Assembly: GCF_003465825.1 (NCBI RefSeq)
Contig: NZ_QSBV01000001.1
Location: 62,001-126,000 of the forward strand
Direction of reading: 5' to 3'
Length of the DNA: 64,000 nucleotides
DNA from: Collinsella sp. AF02-46-1
GTDB taxonomy: Bacteria; Actinomycetota; Coriobacteriia; Coriobacteriales; Coriobacteriaceae
This document shows, in pieces, positions 23,510 to 32,106 of the stretch; position 1 is the stretch's first letter, and each line of letters opens with the position of its first letter. Below the pieces are notes generated by a model. It saw nothing but the letters and a program-made list of their open reading frames with translations. It was not told the DNA's origin and searched no databases. The position numbers and the translations under genes were made by a program.

Positions 23510-24442
23510 TTACTTGCGATCGAGCTTGCGAACGGCAACGCGCTTGCTGTACTCGTCGACGTGACCAAAGTCGCCGATGCCGACGGACTCAGCAACGTTG
23601 GCGCCGGTGGCCATAGCGAGCTTCATGGCCTCCTCGACGTTGTCGCGATCCCTGTACCACTTGTGCAGGAACGCAGCGAGGGTGCAGTCGCCGGCGCAGA
23701 CGGAAGAGACAAGCTTGATGTTGAACTCACGCTTGGCATACCAGATGTCCTCGCCGTTGGAGAAGTAAGCGTCACCGCGGCTACCACGGGTGAGCAGCAC
23801 GTTCTGGACGCCGGCCTCGTGAGCCAGCTTCATGGCAACGCGGACCTCGTCGTCGGTGTCGACCGGCACGCCGAAGATAGCCTTCATCTCGTGATGGTTC
23901 GGCTTAATGAGCAGCGGCTTCTTGTGAGCGAGCTCCTTGAGCTTGTCGGAGGACAGGTCCAGGACGACGTCGGCGCCACGGGCCTGAGCGTGCTCCATGA
24001 CCTGAGCCAGGAAGTCGGGCGTAGCTTTGGGAGGCACGGAGCCGGAGACGATCAGGCACTCAAGGTCGCCCGCGGTGTCCAGGATGTTGTAGAGCTCCTC
24101 CTGATGCTGCGGCGTGATCGGAGCACCGGGGTTCAGGATGCCGTACTCGTGCTGGCCATCGTTGACGTAGGTGTTGATGCGCGTGATACCGTCGGTCCAG
24201 ACCGGGCGGCAGAGGCAACCCAGGTTCATGACCTCCTCGACGATGAACTTGCCCGTGAAGCCGGCGAAGAAACCGAGCGCGACGGTGTCGACGCCCATCT
24301 TCTTAAAGGCGAAGGACACGTCGAGGCCCTTGCCGTTAGCCGTGTAGCTGGCCGAGCCGGTGCGGACGTTCTCGTCGGGCTCGAGCGGAGAGCTCGAAAC
24401 CGTCATGTCGACAGCCGGGTTAGCGGTTAGCGTGTAGAACAT
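23510..24442 (-). CDS. PfkB-family hexose kinase, 1-phosphofructokinase type (copy 2)
   Basis: 310 residues, clearly paralogous to the neighbouring kinase throughout (MFYTLTANPAVDMTV, GKGLDVSFAFKKMGVDTVAL, PVWTDGITRINTYVN). The catalytic segment is SSVCAGDCTLAAFLHKWY, again with C replacing the first G of GAGD. LIKPNHHEMKAIFGV is the nucleotide/sugar motif. The two copies differ enough (for example GILNPGAPITP against NMVNAGAAINE) to suggest different substrates or conditions. It lies 74 bases downstream of ptsI and was probably duplicated in tandem. Confidence 0.85.
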   Translation of the reverse strand: MFYTLTANPAVDMTVSSSPLEPDENVRTGSASYTANGKGLDVSFAFKKMGVDTVALGFFAGFTGKFIVEEVMNLGCLCRPVWTDGITRINTYVNDGQHEYGILNPGAPITPQHQEELYNILDTAGDLECLIVSGSVPPKATPDFLAQVMEHAQARGADVVLDLSSDKLKELAHKKPLLIKPNHHEMKAIFGVPVDTDDEVRVAMKLAHEAGVQNVLLTRGSRGDAYFSNGEDIWYAKREFNIKLVSSVCAGDCTLAAFLHKWYRDRDNVEEAMKLAMATGANVAESVGIGDFGHVDEYSKRVAVRKLDRK

Positions 24443-24516
24443 TTACAGTACCCCCTGTATATGTGAGGGCCGCGTGGCCGGCCCATTCCAACCACGCGGT
24501 TACCTCTGATACCAAA

Positions 24517-26220
24517 TTAGCGAGCTGCGGACTCGAGCAGTGCCTTGACCTCGGCAGCGGTGTTGCAGGCGAGCGCCTTCTCGGCGAGCTCGTCGCACTC
24601 GGCCTTGGTCCACTGGCTGATGGTCTTGCGGGCGCGCAGGATGGACGGAGCGCTCATCGAGAACTCCTCCAGGCCCCAGCTGATCAGCAGCGGCTCGAGC
24701 AACGGATCGGCAGCGGCCTCGCCGCACATACCGACCATGATGCCGGCCTTCACGCCGCTCTCGATGATGTTCTTGAGCGAGCGGAGCACGGCGGGATAGT
24801 AAACCTGGTACAGGTTGGAGATGGTGTCGTTGCCACGGTCGGCGCACATGGTGTAGCCGATCAGGTCGTTGGTGCCGATGGAGAAGAAGTCGGCGACCTC
24901 GGCCAGGCGGTCAGCGAGCAGCGAGGCGGCAGGCGTCTCGACCATGATGCCGACCTCGATGTTCTCGTTGAACTTGCGACCCTCTTCGGTCAGCTCGGCC
25001 TTGCACTGCTCGACGAGCTCCTTGACAGCCAAGACTTCCTCGACGCAGGTGACGAGCGGGATCATGATCTTGACGTCACCGAAGGCGCTGGCGCGCAGCA
25101 GGGCGCGGAGCTGGACCTTGTACTGGTCGGGGTTGGCCAGGCAGTAACGCACGGCGCGGAAGCCCATGAAGGGGTTCTCTTCCTTGACCATGTGCAGGTA
25201 CGGAATCTCCTTGTCGCCACCCACATCGAGCGTGCGGATGATGACCGGAGCACCCTTGAGCGCGCTGGCGACCTTACGGTAGGCGTTGAACTGCTCCTCC
25301 TCGGAAGGAAGCTCAGCAGAGTCCATGAACAGGAACTCGGAACGGAACAGGCCGATAGCCTCGGCGTCGTGATCGAGCGCGTTGGGCACGTCATCGGGGT
25401 TGCCGATGTTGCAGGCAATGATCTTCTTGATGCCGTCGGCAGTCACGGACGGCTTGCCGCGGAAGGCCTCGAGAGCCGCCTTCTCGGCAGCGAAAGCCTC
25501 GGCCTTGGCAGTGTAAGCGGCGAGCGTCTCCTCATCGGGATCGGCCTCGACGATACCCTTGCCACCGTCGACGACAACGGTCATGCCGTTGCGCAGTGCG
25601 GTGCAGCTGTTGGAAACCGAAAGGACAGCCGGGATCTCGAGGGCGCGCGCAATGATTGCGGAGTGCGACGTGCGGCCACCAGTCTCGGTGACGATACCGG
25701 CAACGTGCGCCTTATCGATCGTGGCGGTCATGGACGGCGTGAGGTCGTGCACGACAACGACGGTGTTCTCGGGCAGGACGGAGAGGTCGACGACCTCCTT
25801 ACCCAGCAACTCGGCCAGAATGCCGGTACGGATGTCGGCGATGTCGGCCGCGCGCAGACGGAACATCTCGTCGTCCATGGACAGGAACATGTTCTCGAAC
25901 ATGGTCGAGGTGTCCATGAGCGCCTGCTCGGCGCAGGTGCCGCCGTCAATGGCGGCGTTGATGGCGTCGGTCATGCCCGGATCCTGAGCCAGGACAATGT
26001 GTCCGCTCATGATCTCGGCCTCGGCCTCGCCCACCGTCTCCTTCATGTGGTCGGCCTGAGCCTGAGTCTTCTCGCAGAAGACCGAAAGAGCGGTCTGATA
26101 GCGTTCCTTCTCTGCTGCCGAATCAGCAACCTCGTGCGGCTCAAACGTCAAGTCGGGATCGACGGCGACCATAACGGTGCCGATACCGATGCCCTCGGAA
26201 GCGTTGACTCCCTGATACAT
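24517..26220 (-). CDS. ptsI: PTS enzyme I (phosphoenolpyruvate-protein phosphotransferase)
   Basis: 567 residues. The N-terminal domain carries the phosphorylated histidine in TETGGRTSHSAIIARAL. The C-terminal PEP-binding barrel shows EAIGLFRSEFLFMD, APVIIRTLDVGGDKE, ENPFMGFRAVRYCL, GIMVETPAASL, FFSIGTNDLIGYTM and GMCGEAAADP. It passes phosphate from PEP to HPr. Two nearby ATGs exist (26226 and 26220); the second has the better distance from AGAGG. It follows ptsH on the same strand. Confidence 0.95.
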   Translation of the reverse strand: MYQGVNASEGIGIGTVMVAVDPDLTFEPHEVADSAAEKERYQTALSVFCEKTQAQADHMKETVGEAEAEIMSGHIVLAQDPGMTDAINAAIDGGTCAEQALMDTSTMFENMFLSMDDEMFRLRAADIADIRTGILAELLGKEVVDLSVLPENTVVVVHDLTPSMTATIDKAHVAGIVTETGGRTSHSAIIARALEIPAVLSVSNSCTALRNGMTVVVDGGKGIVEADPDEETLAAYTAKAEAFAAEKAALEAFRGKPSVTADGIKKIIACNIGNPDDVPNALDHDAEAIGLFRSEFLFMDSAELPSEEEQFNAYRKVASALKGAPVIIRTLDVGGDKEIPYLHMVKEENPFMGFRAVRYCLANPDQYKVQLRALLRASAFGDVKIMIPLVTCVEEVLAVKELVEQCKAELTEEGRKFNENIEVGIMVETPAASLLADRLAEVADFFSIGTNDLIGYTMCADRGNDTISNLYQVYYPAVLRSLKNIIESGVKAGIMVGMCGEAAADPLLEPLLISWGLEEFSMSAPSILRARKTISQWTKAECDELAEKALACNTAAEVKALLESAAR

Positions 26221-26270
26221 TCCCATTCCTCTCTCCGTGTCATGTGATAAAGCGTTTTGCCATATCCATG

Positions 26271-26308
26271 ACAAAAGAGCGCAGCTACCTTACAACAGGT
26301 CACTGCGC
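26271..26308 (-). terminator. Attenuator-like hairpin between ptsH and ptsI
   Basis: On the minus strand GCGCAG-tg-ACCT-gttgta-AGGT-ag-CTGCGC is followed by TCTTTTGT. Lying between HPr and enzyme I, it may let HPr be made in excess over enzyme I by partial termination. Confidence 0.7.
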
Positions 26309-26353
26309 CCCCAAATATGAACTTAGTTGTTCAACATGCGACCCGTTTGAGTT

Positions 26354-26617
26354 CTACTCGCCAAGACCGCTCTTGATGAGCTCGATGGCAGCAGCCAGAG
26401 CCTCGGCCTCGTCGGCGCCGTCGCACTTGACCTCGACCTCGGTACCGCAGGGGATACCAGCAGCCATGAGGGCCATCGGGGACTTGCCGTTGACCTCCTT
26501 CTCGGGGGTGACGACCGTCACGTCACAGGCATACTTGCCCATGGTGGAGGCGAACAGACCAGCCGGACGCATGTGCAGACCCTGAGGATTAACGAGGGTA
26601 GCCTTCTCAGAAACCAT
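26354..26617 (-). CDS. ptsH: PTS phosphocarrier protein HPr
   Basis: 87 residues. The active-site histidine is in NPQGLHMRPAGLFAS near residue 15, and the regulatory serine in VNGKSPMALMAAG near residue 46, matching HPr closely. HPr takes phosphate from enzyme I and gives it to the EIIA domain of the permease encoded upstream. The presence of the serine site suggests HPr kinase-type regulation is possible, but no hprK is seen here. The start at 26617 follows AAAGGAG. Confidence 0.95.
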   Translation of the reverse strand: MVSEKATLVNPQGLHMRPAGLFASTMGKYACDVTVVTPEKEVNGKSPMALMAAGIPCGTEVEVKCDGADEAEALAAAIELIKSGLGE

Positions 26618-26710
26618 AATTGACTCCTTTTTGTGTTTAACCCCTGTCATGCATGTGGCAGGAGTCAGATTCACGACGTTGTTTATATTAACTCACATCA
26701 AACGGTTTTT

Positions 26711-26928
26711 CATTGTGTTTCGCACGAATTGTTGGACAGATGTCGTTCCTGTACGTTCGTCTGCCGGGCGGGGCGGTTAAGTTTGCTGCTCTACAGTCCT
26801 GCGCAAGACGGAAAGCACATTAAGTGCTTTCCTTTGCGTGCGGAACTCGCGACAAACTGAACCGCCCCGCCCGGCAGGCAAGCTGCGGAAACTCGGTCGG
26901 TCCAGAGCAATATCGTGCAAACAGAATT
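26711..26928. repeat. Large imperfect inverted repeat (fold-back element) between fruA and ptsH
   Basis: Two arms of about 75 bases (26711-26786 and 26853-26928) are inverted copies. The core CTGCCGGGCGGGGCGGTT (26761-26778) matches 26860-26877 perfectly, and the outer parts align with small gaps. The middle holds a further perfect stem GGAAAGCAC (26810-26818 with 26824-26832). No open reading frame is supported. It accounts for most of the 505-base gap between ptsH and the fruA stop; the rest (26929-27052) shows nothing I recognise. It could be a MITE-like element or a structured RNA. Confidence 0.75.
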
Positions 26929-27052
26929 CTGGCTAATTTTTTGTTCGCCTGGTTGATCTAGTTGATGGAGCCTATCTATACCCTCTTGTGGACTGAGGAC
27001 TGTCCCAAACTGCCGGCAGAAAAGGAACGTCCCTAAGTGCCGAGTAGGGATG

Positions 27053-27090
27053 AAAAAGGCGGAGGCCCTGGTGAGGGTCTCCGCCTTTTT
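27053..27090. terminator. Bidirectional terminator after fruA
   Basis: AAAAAGGCGGAG-g-CCCT-ggtg-AGGG-t-CTCCGCCTTTTT is a strong symmetrical hairpin with A- and T-runs on both sides. It lies 33 bases beyond the fruA stop. Confidence 0.92.
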
Positions 27091-27122
27091 ACAGGGGGCG
27101 ATATTAATCGCTGACTGCTGGA

Positions 27123-29126
27123 TTAGACCAGGCGGGCGTTGATCGTCTTGGCGATCTCGGCGGCGTCGGTGGAACCCTTGACGGTGCCACGGAAGTCCTC
27201 GTCCATGAGCGCCTCGGCGACCTTGGACAGGATCTTGAGGTGCGTGGTGCCAGCCTGTGCACCGGGGATGAGCAGGGCGATAGCCACGTTGACGGGAGCG
27301 CCGTCCATGGTGTCCCAACCGGTCACGCCGGATTCGTCCTTAACGACGATGACGGCGGCCTCGGTAATGGCGTCGGACTTGGCATGCGGGATGGCGAAGC
27401 CCTCCATCATGCCCGTGGTGCCCTCGGCCTCGCGGGCCAGGAAGGCGTTCATCACGGCGTCGGCGTCGCTTGCGATACCGGCCTTGACGGCCTGGTTGGA
27501 AACGAAGCTCAGAGCCTCGTCACGAGAAGCGAAGTCCTCGGCGACAAAGACATTCTCGACCTTCACGAAGTCGGCAGCCTCGGCCTTGGGGGCCTCGACG
27601 GCAGCGGCCTTGGGGGCCTCAACGGGCTTGGCTGCAGGAGCGGCCTTCTGGTTCTTCTCAAAGTCGTACTTCTTGAAGGCCACGAACAGGATGCCACCGA
27701 CCACAGCGCCGATGAGGATAGCGAGGACCCAAAGCGGACCGTTCTCGACAACGGGCAGGACCAGGAAGCCACCGTGAGGCGCCGGATCGTGAACGTTGAA
27801 CATAATGGTCAGGATCGAAGCGATAGAGGAACCGAGCATCATGATGGGCATGACGGGCCAGATGTTCTTGGTCATGAACGGAATGGCGCCCTCGGTGATG
27901 TGGGTGCAACCAAGGATGAGGTTGACGACACCGGCGTCGTGATCCTCCTGGCTGAAGTACTTCTTGCCGACAACGACGGCGAAGGTAGTGATCAGCGGCG
28001 GAACGATGCAGGCGGCGGAGACGGCAGCCATGAAGTTAGTGCCGAAGTTGTAGGTATCGGTGCCAACGCCGGCAGCCAGTGCCTCGGTGAGCATAGCAGT
28101 ACCAGTGACGTAAGCAGCCTTGTTGACCGGGCCACCCATGTCAAAGGCGCACATGCAGCCGATGGCAAGACCCAGGACAACGGCGCCAGAGGCGGACAGG
28201 CCCTTGAGGAAGTCCATCATGGCGGTGTTGATGGCAGCCATGGGGCCGGAAATGCCGAGCATGACCAGGCCGACGATAGCCGTCGAGAACAGCGGGTACA
28301 GGAAGATGGCCTTGAGGCCGTCCAGGTTCTTGGGCAGACCGGCAAAGACCTTCTCGAGCAGCAGGATGACATAGCCAGCGAGGAAGCCGCCGACGATGCC
28401 GCCCAGGAAGCCGAAGCCCACGCCGGCGCCACCGGCGTCGATCATGCCGGTCTCGGCGTTAACAGGCAGGCCCTGAATGGCGATCATACCGGCAACAAAA
28501 CCAGGGACGAGCGCCGGGCGCTTACCGATGGACTCGGCGATGTAGGCGGAAAGCACCGGAACCATGAGGTTCATGGCGATGCCGCCGATGATCTTGAGCA
28601 TCGCAGCAAAGCTGTTGTAGTCAGACGCCGTCGAATCGAAGGACGTAATGCCCCACAGGAACGAGACGGCGGTCAGGACACCACCGGCAACGACGAAGAC
28701 CAGCATATGGCTGACGCCGTTCATAAGGTGCTTGTAGATGACGTGACCGATGGACTCCTTCTCCTCGGCCTCGTCCTCGACATCGGCAGCGGCTGCAACC
28801 GTGTTGTCGCCCTTGGCGGCGAGCGCGCGGTCAATCAGCTTACCGGCGGCCTCAACGGACAGGGCCTTGGAAACACCAACGGAAACCATGGGCTTGCCGG
28901 CGAAACGCTCAGCCTGGACATCCTTATCGGCTGCGACGACGACGGCCTTGGCACCAGCGATCTCACTCTTGGTGAGCTCGTTCTCGACACCGACCTGGCC
29001 ATGAGTCTCGACCTTAATGGTCAGACCGCGCTCGGCAGCTGCCTTCTCCAGCGCCTCCTTCGCCATGAAGGTGTGCGCGATGCCGGTCGGGCAACCGGTG
29101 GCGGCGATGATGTCAAACTTAGCCAT
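27123..29126 (-). CDS. fruA: PTS fructose permease, domains EIIB-EIIC-EIIA
   Basis: 667 residues. The EIIB domain (1-100) has the phosphorylated cysteine in AATGCPTGIAHTFMA. The EIIC membrane domain (about 125-470) contains MNGVSHMLVFVVAGGVLTAV, GFLGGIVGGFLAGY, CAFDMGGPVNKAAYVTG and ITEGAIPF. A linker of Ala/Pro/Lys (about 480-520) leads to the EIIA domain (about 520-667), whose active histidine is in EGFAIPHAKSDAI. It takes up fructose as fructose-1-phosphate, the substrate of the two kinases nearby. The start at 29126 follows AAGGAGGGAC. Its promoter region is shared with the divergent RpiR-type gene. Confidence 0.94.
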   Translation of the reverse strand: MAKFDIIAATGCPTGIAHTFMAKEALEKAAAERGLTIKVETHGQVGVENELTKSEIAGAKAVVVAADKDVQAERFAGKPMVSVGVSKALSVEAAGKLIDRALAAKGDNTVAAAADVEDEAEEKESIGHVIYKHLMNGVSHMLVFVVAGGVLTAVSFLWGITSFDSTASDYNSFAAMLKIIGGIAMNLMVPVLSAYIAESIGKRPALVPGFVAGMIAIQGLPVNAETGMIDAGGAGVGFGFLGGIVGGFLAGYVILLLEKVFAGLPKNLDGLKAIFLYPLFSTAIVGLVMLGISGPMAAINTAMMDFLKGLSASGAVVLGLAIGCMCAFDMGGPVNKAAYVTGTAMLTEALAAGVGTDTYNFGTNFMAAVSAACIVPPLITTFAVVVGKKYFSQEDHDAGVVNLILGCTHITEGAIPFMTKNIWPVMPIMMLGSSIASILTIMFNVHDPAPHGGFLVLPVVENGPLWVLAILIGAVVGGILFVAFKKYDFEKNQKAAPAAKPVEAPKAAAVEAPKAEAADFVKVENVFVAEDFASRDEALSFVSNQAVKAGIASDADAVMNAFLAREAEGTTGMMEGFAIPHAKSDAITEAAVIVVKDESGVTGWDTMDGAPVNVAIALLIPGAQAGTTHLKILSKVAEALMDEDFRGTVKGSTDAAEIAKTINARLV

Positions 29127-29251
29127 GTGTCCCTCCTTTTTAAGTTTTGCGCCCGCAGGCGCTCCCCTACACGCGCGTCCTTGCGCGCTTTTCCACAACT
29201 GAAAGATACCAACCTACCGTCCGCGTGAGAAGAGACACGGCGCAATTCTCC

Positions 29252-29291
29252 GGTGAAAGGTTCTTTCATAACCGTAAACGGTAGGTGAAAG
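29252..29291. promoter_or_regulatory. Candidate operator in the fruA/rpiR divergent promoter region
   Basis: TGAAAGGTTCTTTCA (29254-29268) is a perfect 6+3+6 palindrome, and the half-site GGTGAAAG recurs at 29284-29291. RpiR/MurR-type regulators bind such palindromes between divergent genes. Binding itself is not shown. A possible TATACT -10 for the regulator is at 29345-29350. Confidence 0.5.
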
Positions 29292-29398
29292 TTTACCATC
29301 AACACTTGAAACGGCAAGGTGTATCTTGTAATTGAAAATCCCCCTATACTATGACATTACAAAACGAGTCCGATTATCATGCCAACCAGGAGCCATCC

Positions 29399-30256
29399 AT
29401 GACCGATAGTAGCAAGAGCGCACTTTCCCTCATTAGTACCCATCAGGGATACAGCGAGTCAGAGCAGCGCATTGTCGACTATATATTGGAGCACCAGTCC
29501 GAGGCGCCACGCCTCACGGCAGCTCAGCTCTCGCGCGCCGCCGCCACGTCCGAGGCGACCGTTTCGCGCTTCTGCCGCAAGCTTGGCTTTGGCAGCTTCC
29601 GCAGCTTTCAGTTTTCCCTGGCGAGGGATTTGGAAAGCCAGCGCAACGAGGGCCTGACTGACGAAGTCTCACTCGACAACATGGAGCAGAGCCTTAAGAA
29701 CATCCTGGCTGCCAAGGTGAGCGAGCTTAATGCGACCATCGACGGGATCGACCACGATACGCTGGCGGCTGTTGTACATGCCCTTAAGCATGCAGGGGTT
29801 ATTGAGTTTGCGGCTGTGGGCAATACGAACGCGGTCGCGCTCGATGCGACATTTAAGTTTTCGCAGCTGGGCCTTCGCTGCATGGCGAGCACCATCAGCG
29901 AGACCTCGATCGGGTTTGCGCTCACACTACGCCCCGGCGACGTCATCGTGCTAATCTCAAACTCCGGCAAATCGCGCCGACTGAATCGCATGGCAAAAGC
30001 GGCTCGCGACTGCGGCGCAACCGTAGTCGTCATCAGCAGCGACAGCAAATCCCCGCTCGCGCGCCTGGCAGACTACACTTTTAATACCGTCAACCACGAA
30101 GCGCTGCTGACGACGGGCGACTTTGCGTTCTCTAAGATAAGCGCCACAATGATCATAGAGGTCATCTACAACTTCCTGCTGCCCGAAATCGAGGACGCCC
30201 GAGAGCACATCAGCTACTACGAGGAGCTCATCCAGCCGGATAAGGTCGTTGAGTAG
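29399..30256 (+). CDS. MurR/RpiR-family transcriptional regulator with SIS domain
   Basis: 285 residues. The N-terminal HTH_6 domain includes SEQRIVDYILEH and AAATSEATVSRFCRKLGFGS, with FRSFQFSLARDL after it. The SIS sugar-phosphate domain (about 125-260) contains GVIEFAAVGNTNAVALDATF and VIVLISNSGKSRRLNRMAKA. The start at 29399 is chosen for its AGGAG site at 29388-29392. Divergent from fruA and with a palindrome between them, it probably senses a sugar phosphate from the PTS and controls the locus (inference). Confidence 0.9.
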   Translation: MTDSSKSALSLISTHQGYSESEQRIVDYILEHQSEAPRLTAAQLSRAAATSEATVSRFCRKLGFGSFRSFQFSLARDLESQRNEGLTDEVSLDNMEQSLKNILAAKVSELNATIDGIDHDTLAAVVHALKHAGVIEFAAVGNTNAVALDATFKFSQLGLRCMASTISETSIGFALTLRPGDVIVLISNSGKSRRLNRMAKAARDCGATVVVISSDSKSPLARLADYTFNTVNHEALLTTGDFAFSKISATMIIEVIYNFLLPEIEDAREHISYYEELIQPDKVVE

Positions 30257-30281
30257 GTAAATTGGGGAGCCGATAGACGCC

Positions 30282-30453
30282 TCTCGTCACGAAACACGCC
30301 CATCTACTACGTTTTAACCGCAACCGCCAACCATACACCCAAAATAGAGAAAACCGCAGGCGTTCTACCTGCGGTTTTCTTTTTGCAATTCTTGGCGTGG
30401 TTGCCGATGCCCTACCAAACGTAGTAGATGGACCCATTTCGTGGCGGCCGGGT
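30282..30453. repeat. Imperfect inverted repeat surrounding a terminator
   Basis: The left arm (30282-30332) and right arm (30399-30453) are inverted copies around the identical core AAACGTAGTAGATGG (30418-30432 on the plus strand) with similar flanks on both sides (GGTTG-CG-TGC and TTTCGTG-CG). The terminator at 30348-30384 sits in the middle. It fills the gap between the convergent rpiR-type gene and recN. Confidence 0.72.
30348..30384 (+). terminator. Terminator after the RpiR-family gene
   Basis: AGAAAACCGCAGG (30348-30360), a 7-base loop, then CCTGCGGTTTTCT (30368-30380) and TTTT. It is a perfect 13-base stem with a T-run on the plus strand. Confidence 0.93.
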
Positions 30454-30477
30454 TGGACATGCATGTGGCGGCTCGGC

Positions 30478-32106
30478 CTAGGCACGCGCCTCCGCAAGCA
30501 TCTGCCTGGCGTGCGCCAGGCTTGCCTCGGACTGATCGCCGCTGAGCATGCGGGCGATCTCGGCGGTACGCGCTTCGCCAGTTACCTCGTCCAAATGCGT
30601 CTGGGGAACATCGCCCGGTTCCTTGCTGACGACATAATGCTTGTCAGCCATGACGGCGACTTGCGCCAAGTGGGTTACGACAATCACCTGATGCGTAGCG
30701 GCGAGATCTGCCAGCACGCCCGCGAGTGCACGCGCCGTGGAGCCACCGACACCAGCATCGACCTCGTCAAATACCAGAGTGTCGACACCATCAGCATTAC
30801 CCAAGACCACCTTGCTCGCCAACATGACGCGGCTAAGCTCGCCGCCCGACGCAATTCGGCGCAGGGGACGCGGCGTCAAGCCGGCACCGCTGCGATACAA
30901 AAGCTCATAGCTCGAAGGACCCGCCGGCGTCCACTCGGCGCGCGGAAGATCACGCGACTCCCAAACGAGCTCGGCGCCGCCCATCTCCAAGCGTGCCATC
31001 TGACGACCAACCTCGTGGCAGAAGCGCGGGGCCGCCGTATTGCGAGCGCGCTTAAGCGCCTTGGCAGCGGCAAACAACTCGCGCTCAGCAGCACCAAGTG
31101 ATTCGCGCGCCTTTTTGATCTGTTCATCGCCATCATCGACCAGGGACAGCAGCTCTTGCGAGCGATCGCGCATGGCAAAAACATCGTCCATGGTGGGACC
31201 CCACTGACGCAACAGGCCCTTGAGGTCGGAATACCGCTCACGCATGCGAGCGAGCTCGCGCGGGTCGAAGGCGACGCCATCGCGATAAGCACGCAGCTCG
31301 TTGGCGCAATCCTCGAGTAAGATGCAGGCATTCGAAAGTGCGTCGGCGATGTCACCCAGTTTGCGATCGACGGTAGCCATTCGAGAAAGCTCTGCCACGG
31401 CACTGTTCACGGCATCGAGCGCTCCCCCTTCGGCGGCAAGCGATGCATGGGCATCGTTAGCCGTCGCCACCAAGACCTCGGCGTGCTCCGAGCGCGGCAG
31501 CAGCTCCTCGAGCTCCTCATACTCGCCCGGCTTGGGGTCGACCTCGCCGATGCGCTCGAGGGCAAAGCGCGCCTCCTCGACGCGGCTCCCCTGCGCACGT
31601 GAGGCCTCTTCGACGCGTCGAACCTCCTTGGCGGCAGCGCGCGATGCCTTAAAGCAGGCGCGATACGCATCCAGCGCCTCGAGCGCAGAGCGCCCTGCCC
31701 ACGCATCGACCATCGCAACGTGATGCGCCGGGTCGAGCAAGCGCTGGTGCTCGTGCTGGCCGCACAGATCCATCATCACGCCAACGCGCTCCGAAAGCTC
31801 GCGCACACTGGCGATGCGGCCGTCAATCTTCACGCGGCTGCGGCCCTCGGCAGAAAGGCTGCGCTGGACCGTGAAGCCTTCCGTGTCGTGCGGGCCGTCG
31901 AACAAGCGCGCCTCGACACTCGCCAGCGCCTCGCCCTCGCGCACCGTCGACGAATCCGCGCGCTCACCCAAAATAAGCTTGAGGGCCGAGAGCAGCGCGG
32001 TCTTGCCGGCACCGGTCTCGCCGGTCAGGACAGTCAGGCCGGTACTCGGCACCAGCGTCGCCTCGCGAATGAGTGCAATGTTAGAAACCTGCAGCTCATC
32101 GATCAT
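30478..32106 (-). CDS. recN: DNA repair protein RecN
   Basis: 542 residues, full length for this SMC-like ATPase. It opens with MIDELQVSNIALIREA and Walker A TVLTGETGAGKTALLSAL. It carries CGQHEHQRLLDPAHH, then a long helical middle (about 150-350), and ends with signature IASGGELSRVMLASKVVL, Walker B DTLVFDEVDAGVGG and VTHLAQVAVMAD. RecN acts in double-strand break repair. It overlaps the end of nadK by 11 bases and is the last gene of the efp/nusB/nadK run, a common actinobacterial and clostridial order. Confidence 0.95.
   Translation of the reverse strand: MIDELQVSNIALIREATLVPSTGLTVLTGETGAGKTALLSALKLILGERADSSTVREGEALASVEARLFDGPHDTEGFTVQRSLSAEGRSRVKIDGRIASVRELSERVGVMMDLCGQHEHQRLLDPAHHVAMVDAWAGRSALEALDAYRACFKASRAAAKEVRRVEEASRAQGSRVEEARFALERIGEVDPKPGEYEELEELLPRSEHAEVLVATANDAHASLAAEGGALDAVNSAVAELSRMATVDRKLGDIADALSNACILLEDCANELRAYRDGVAFDPRELARMRERYSDLKGLLRQWGPTMDDVFAMRDRSQELLSLVDDGDEQIKKARESLGAAERELFAAAKALKRARNTAAPRFCHEVGRQMARLEMGGAELVWESRDLPRAEWTPAGPSSYELLYRSGAGLTPRPLRRIASGGELSRVMLASKVVLGNADGVDTLVFDEVDAGVGGSTARALAGVLADLAATHQVIVVTHLAQVAVMADKHYVVSKEPGDVPQTHLDEVTGEARTAEIARMLSGDQSEASLAHARQMLAEARA

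Noticed and set aside
24463..26247. Long plus-strand open frame of 594 codons
   Set aside because: It lies exactly antisense to ptsI; the lack of stops results from G+C-rich codon bias, and the translation is low-complexity with no family pattern.
27240..29228. Long plus-strand open frame of 662 codons
   Set aside because: It is antisense to fruA, which has every EIIB, EIIC and EIIA motif; the antisense product is rich in Gly/Asp/His without motifs.
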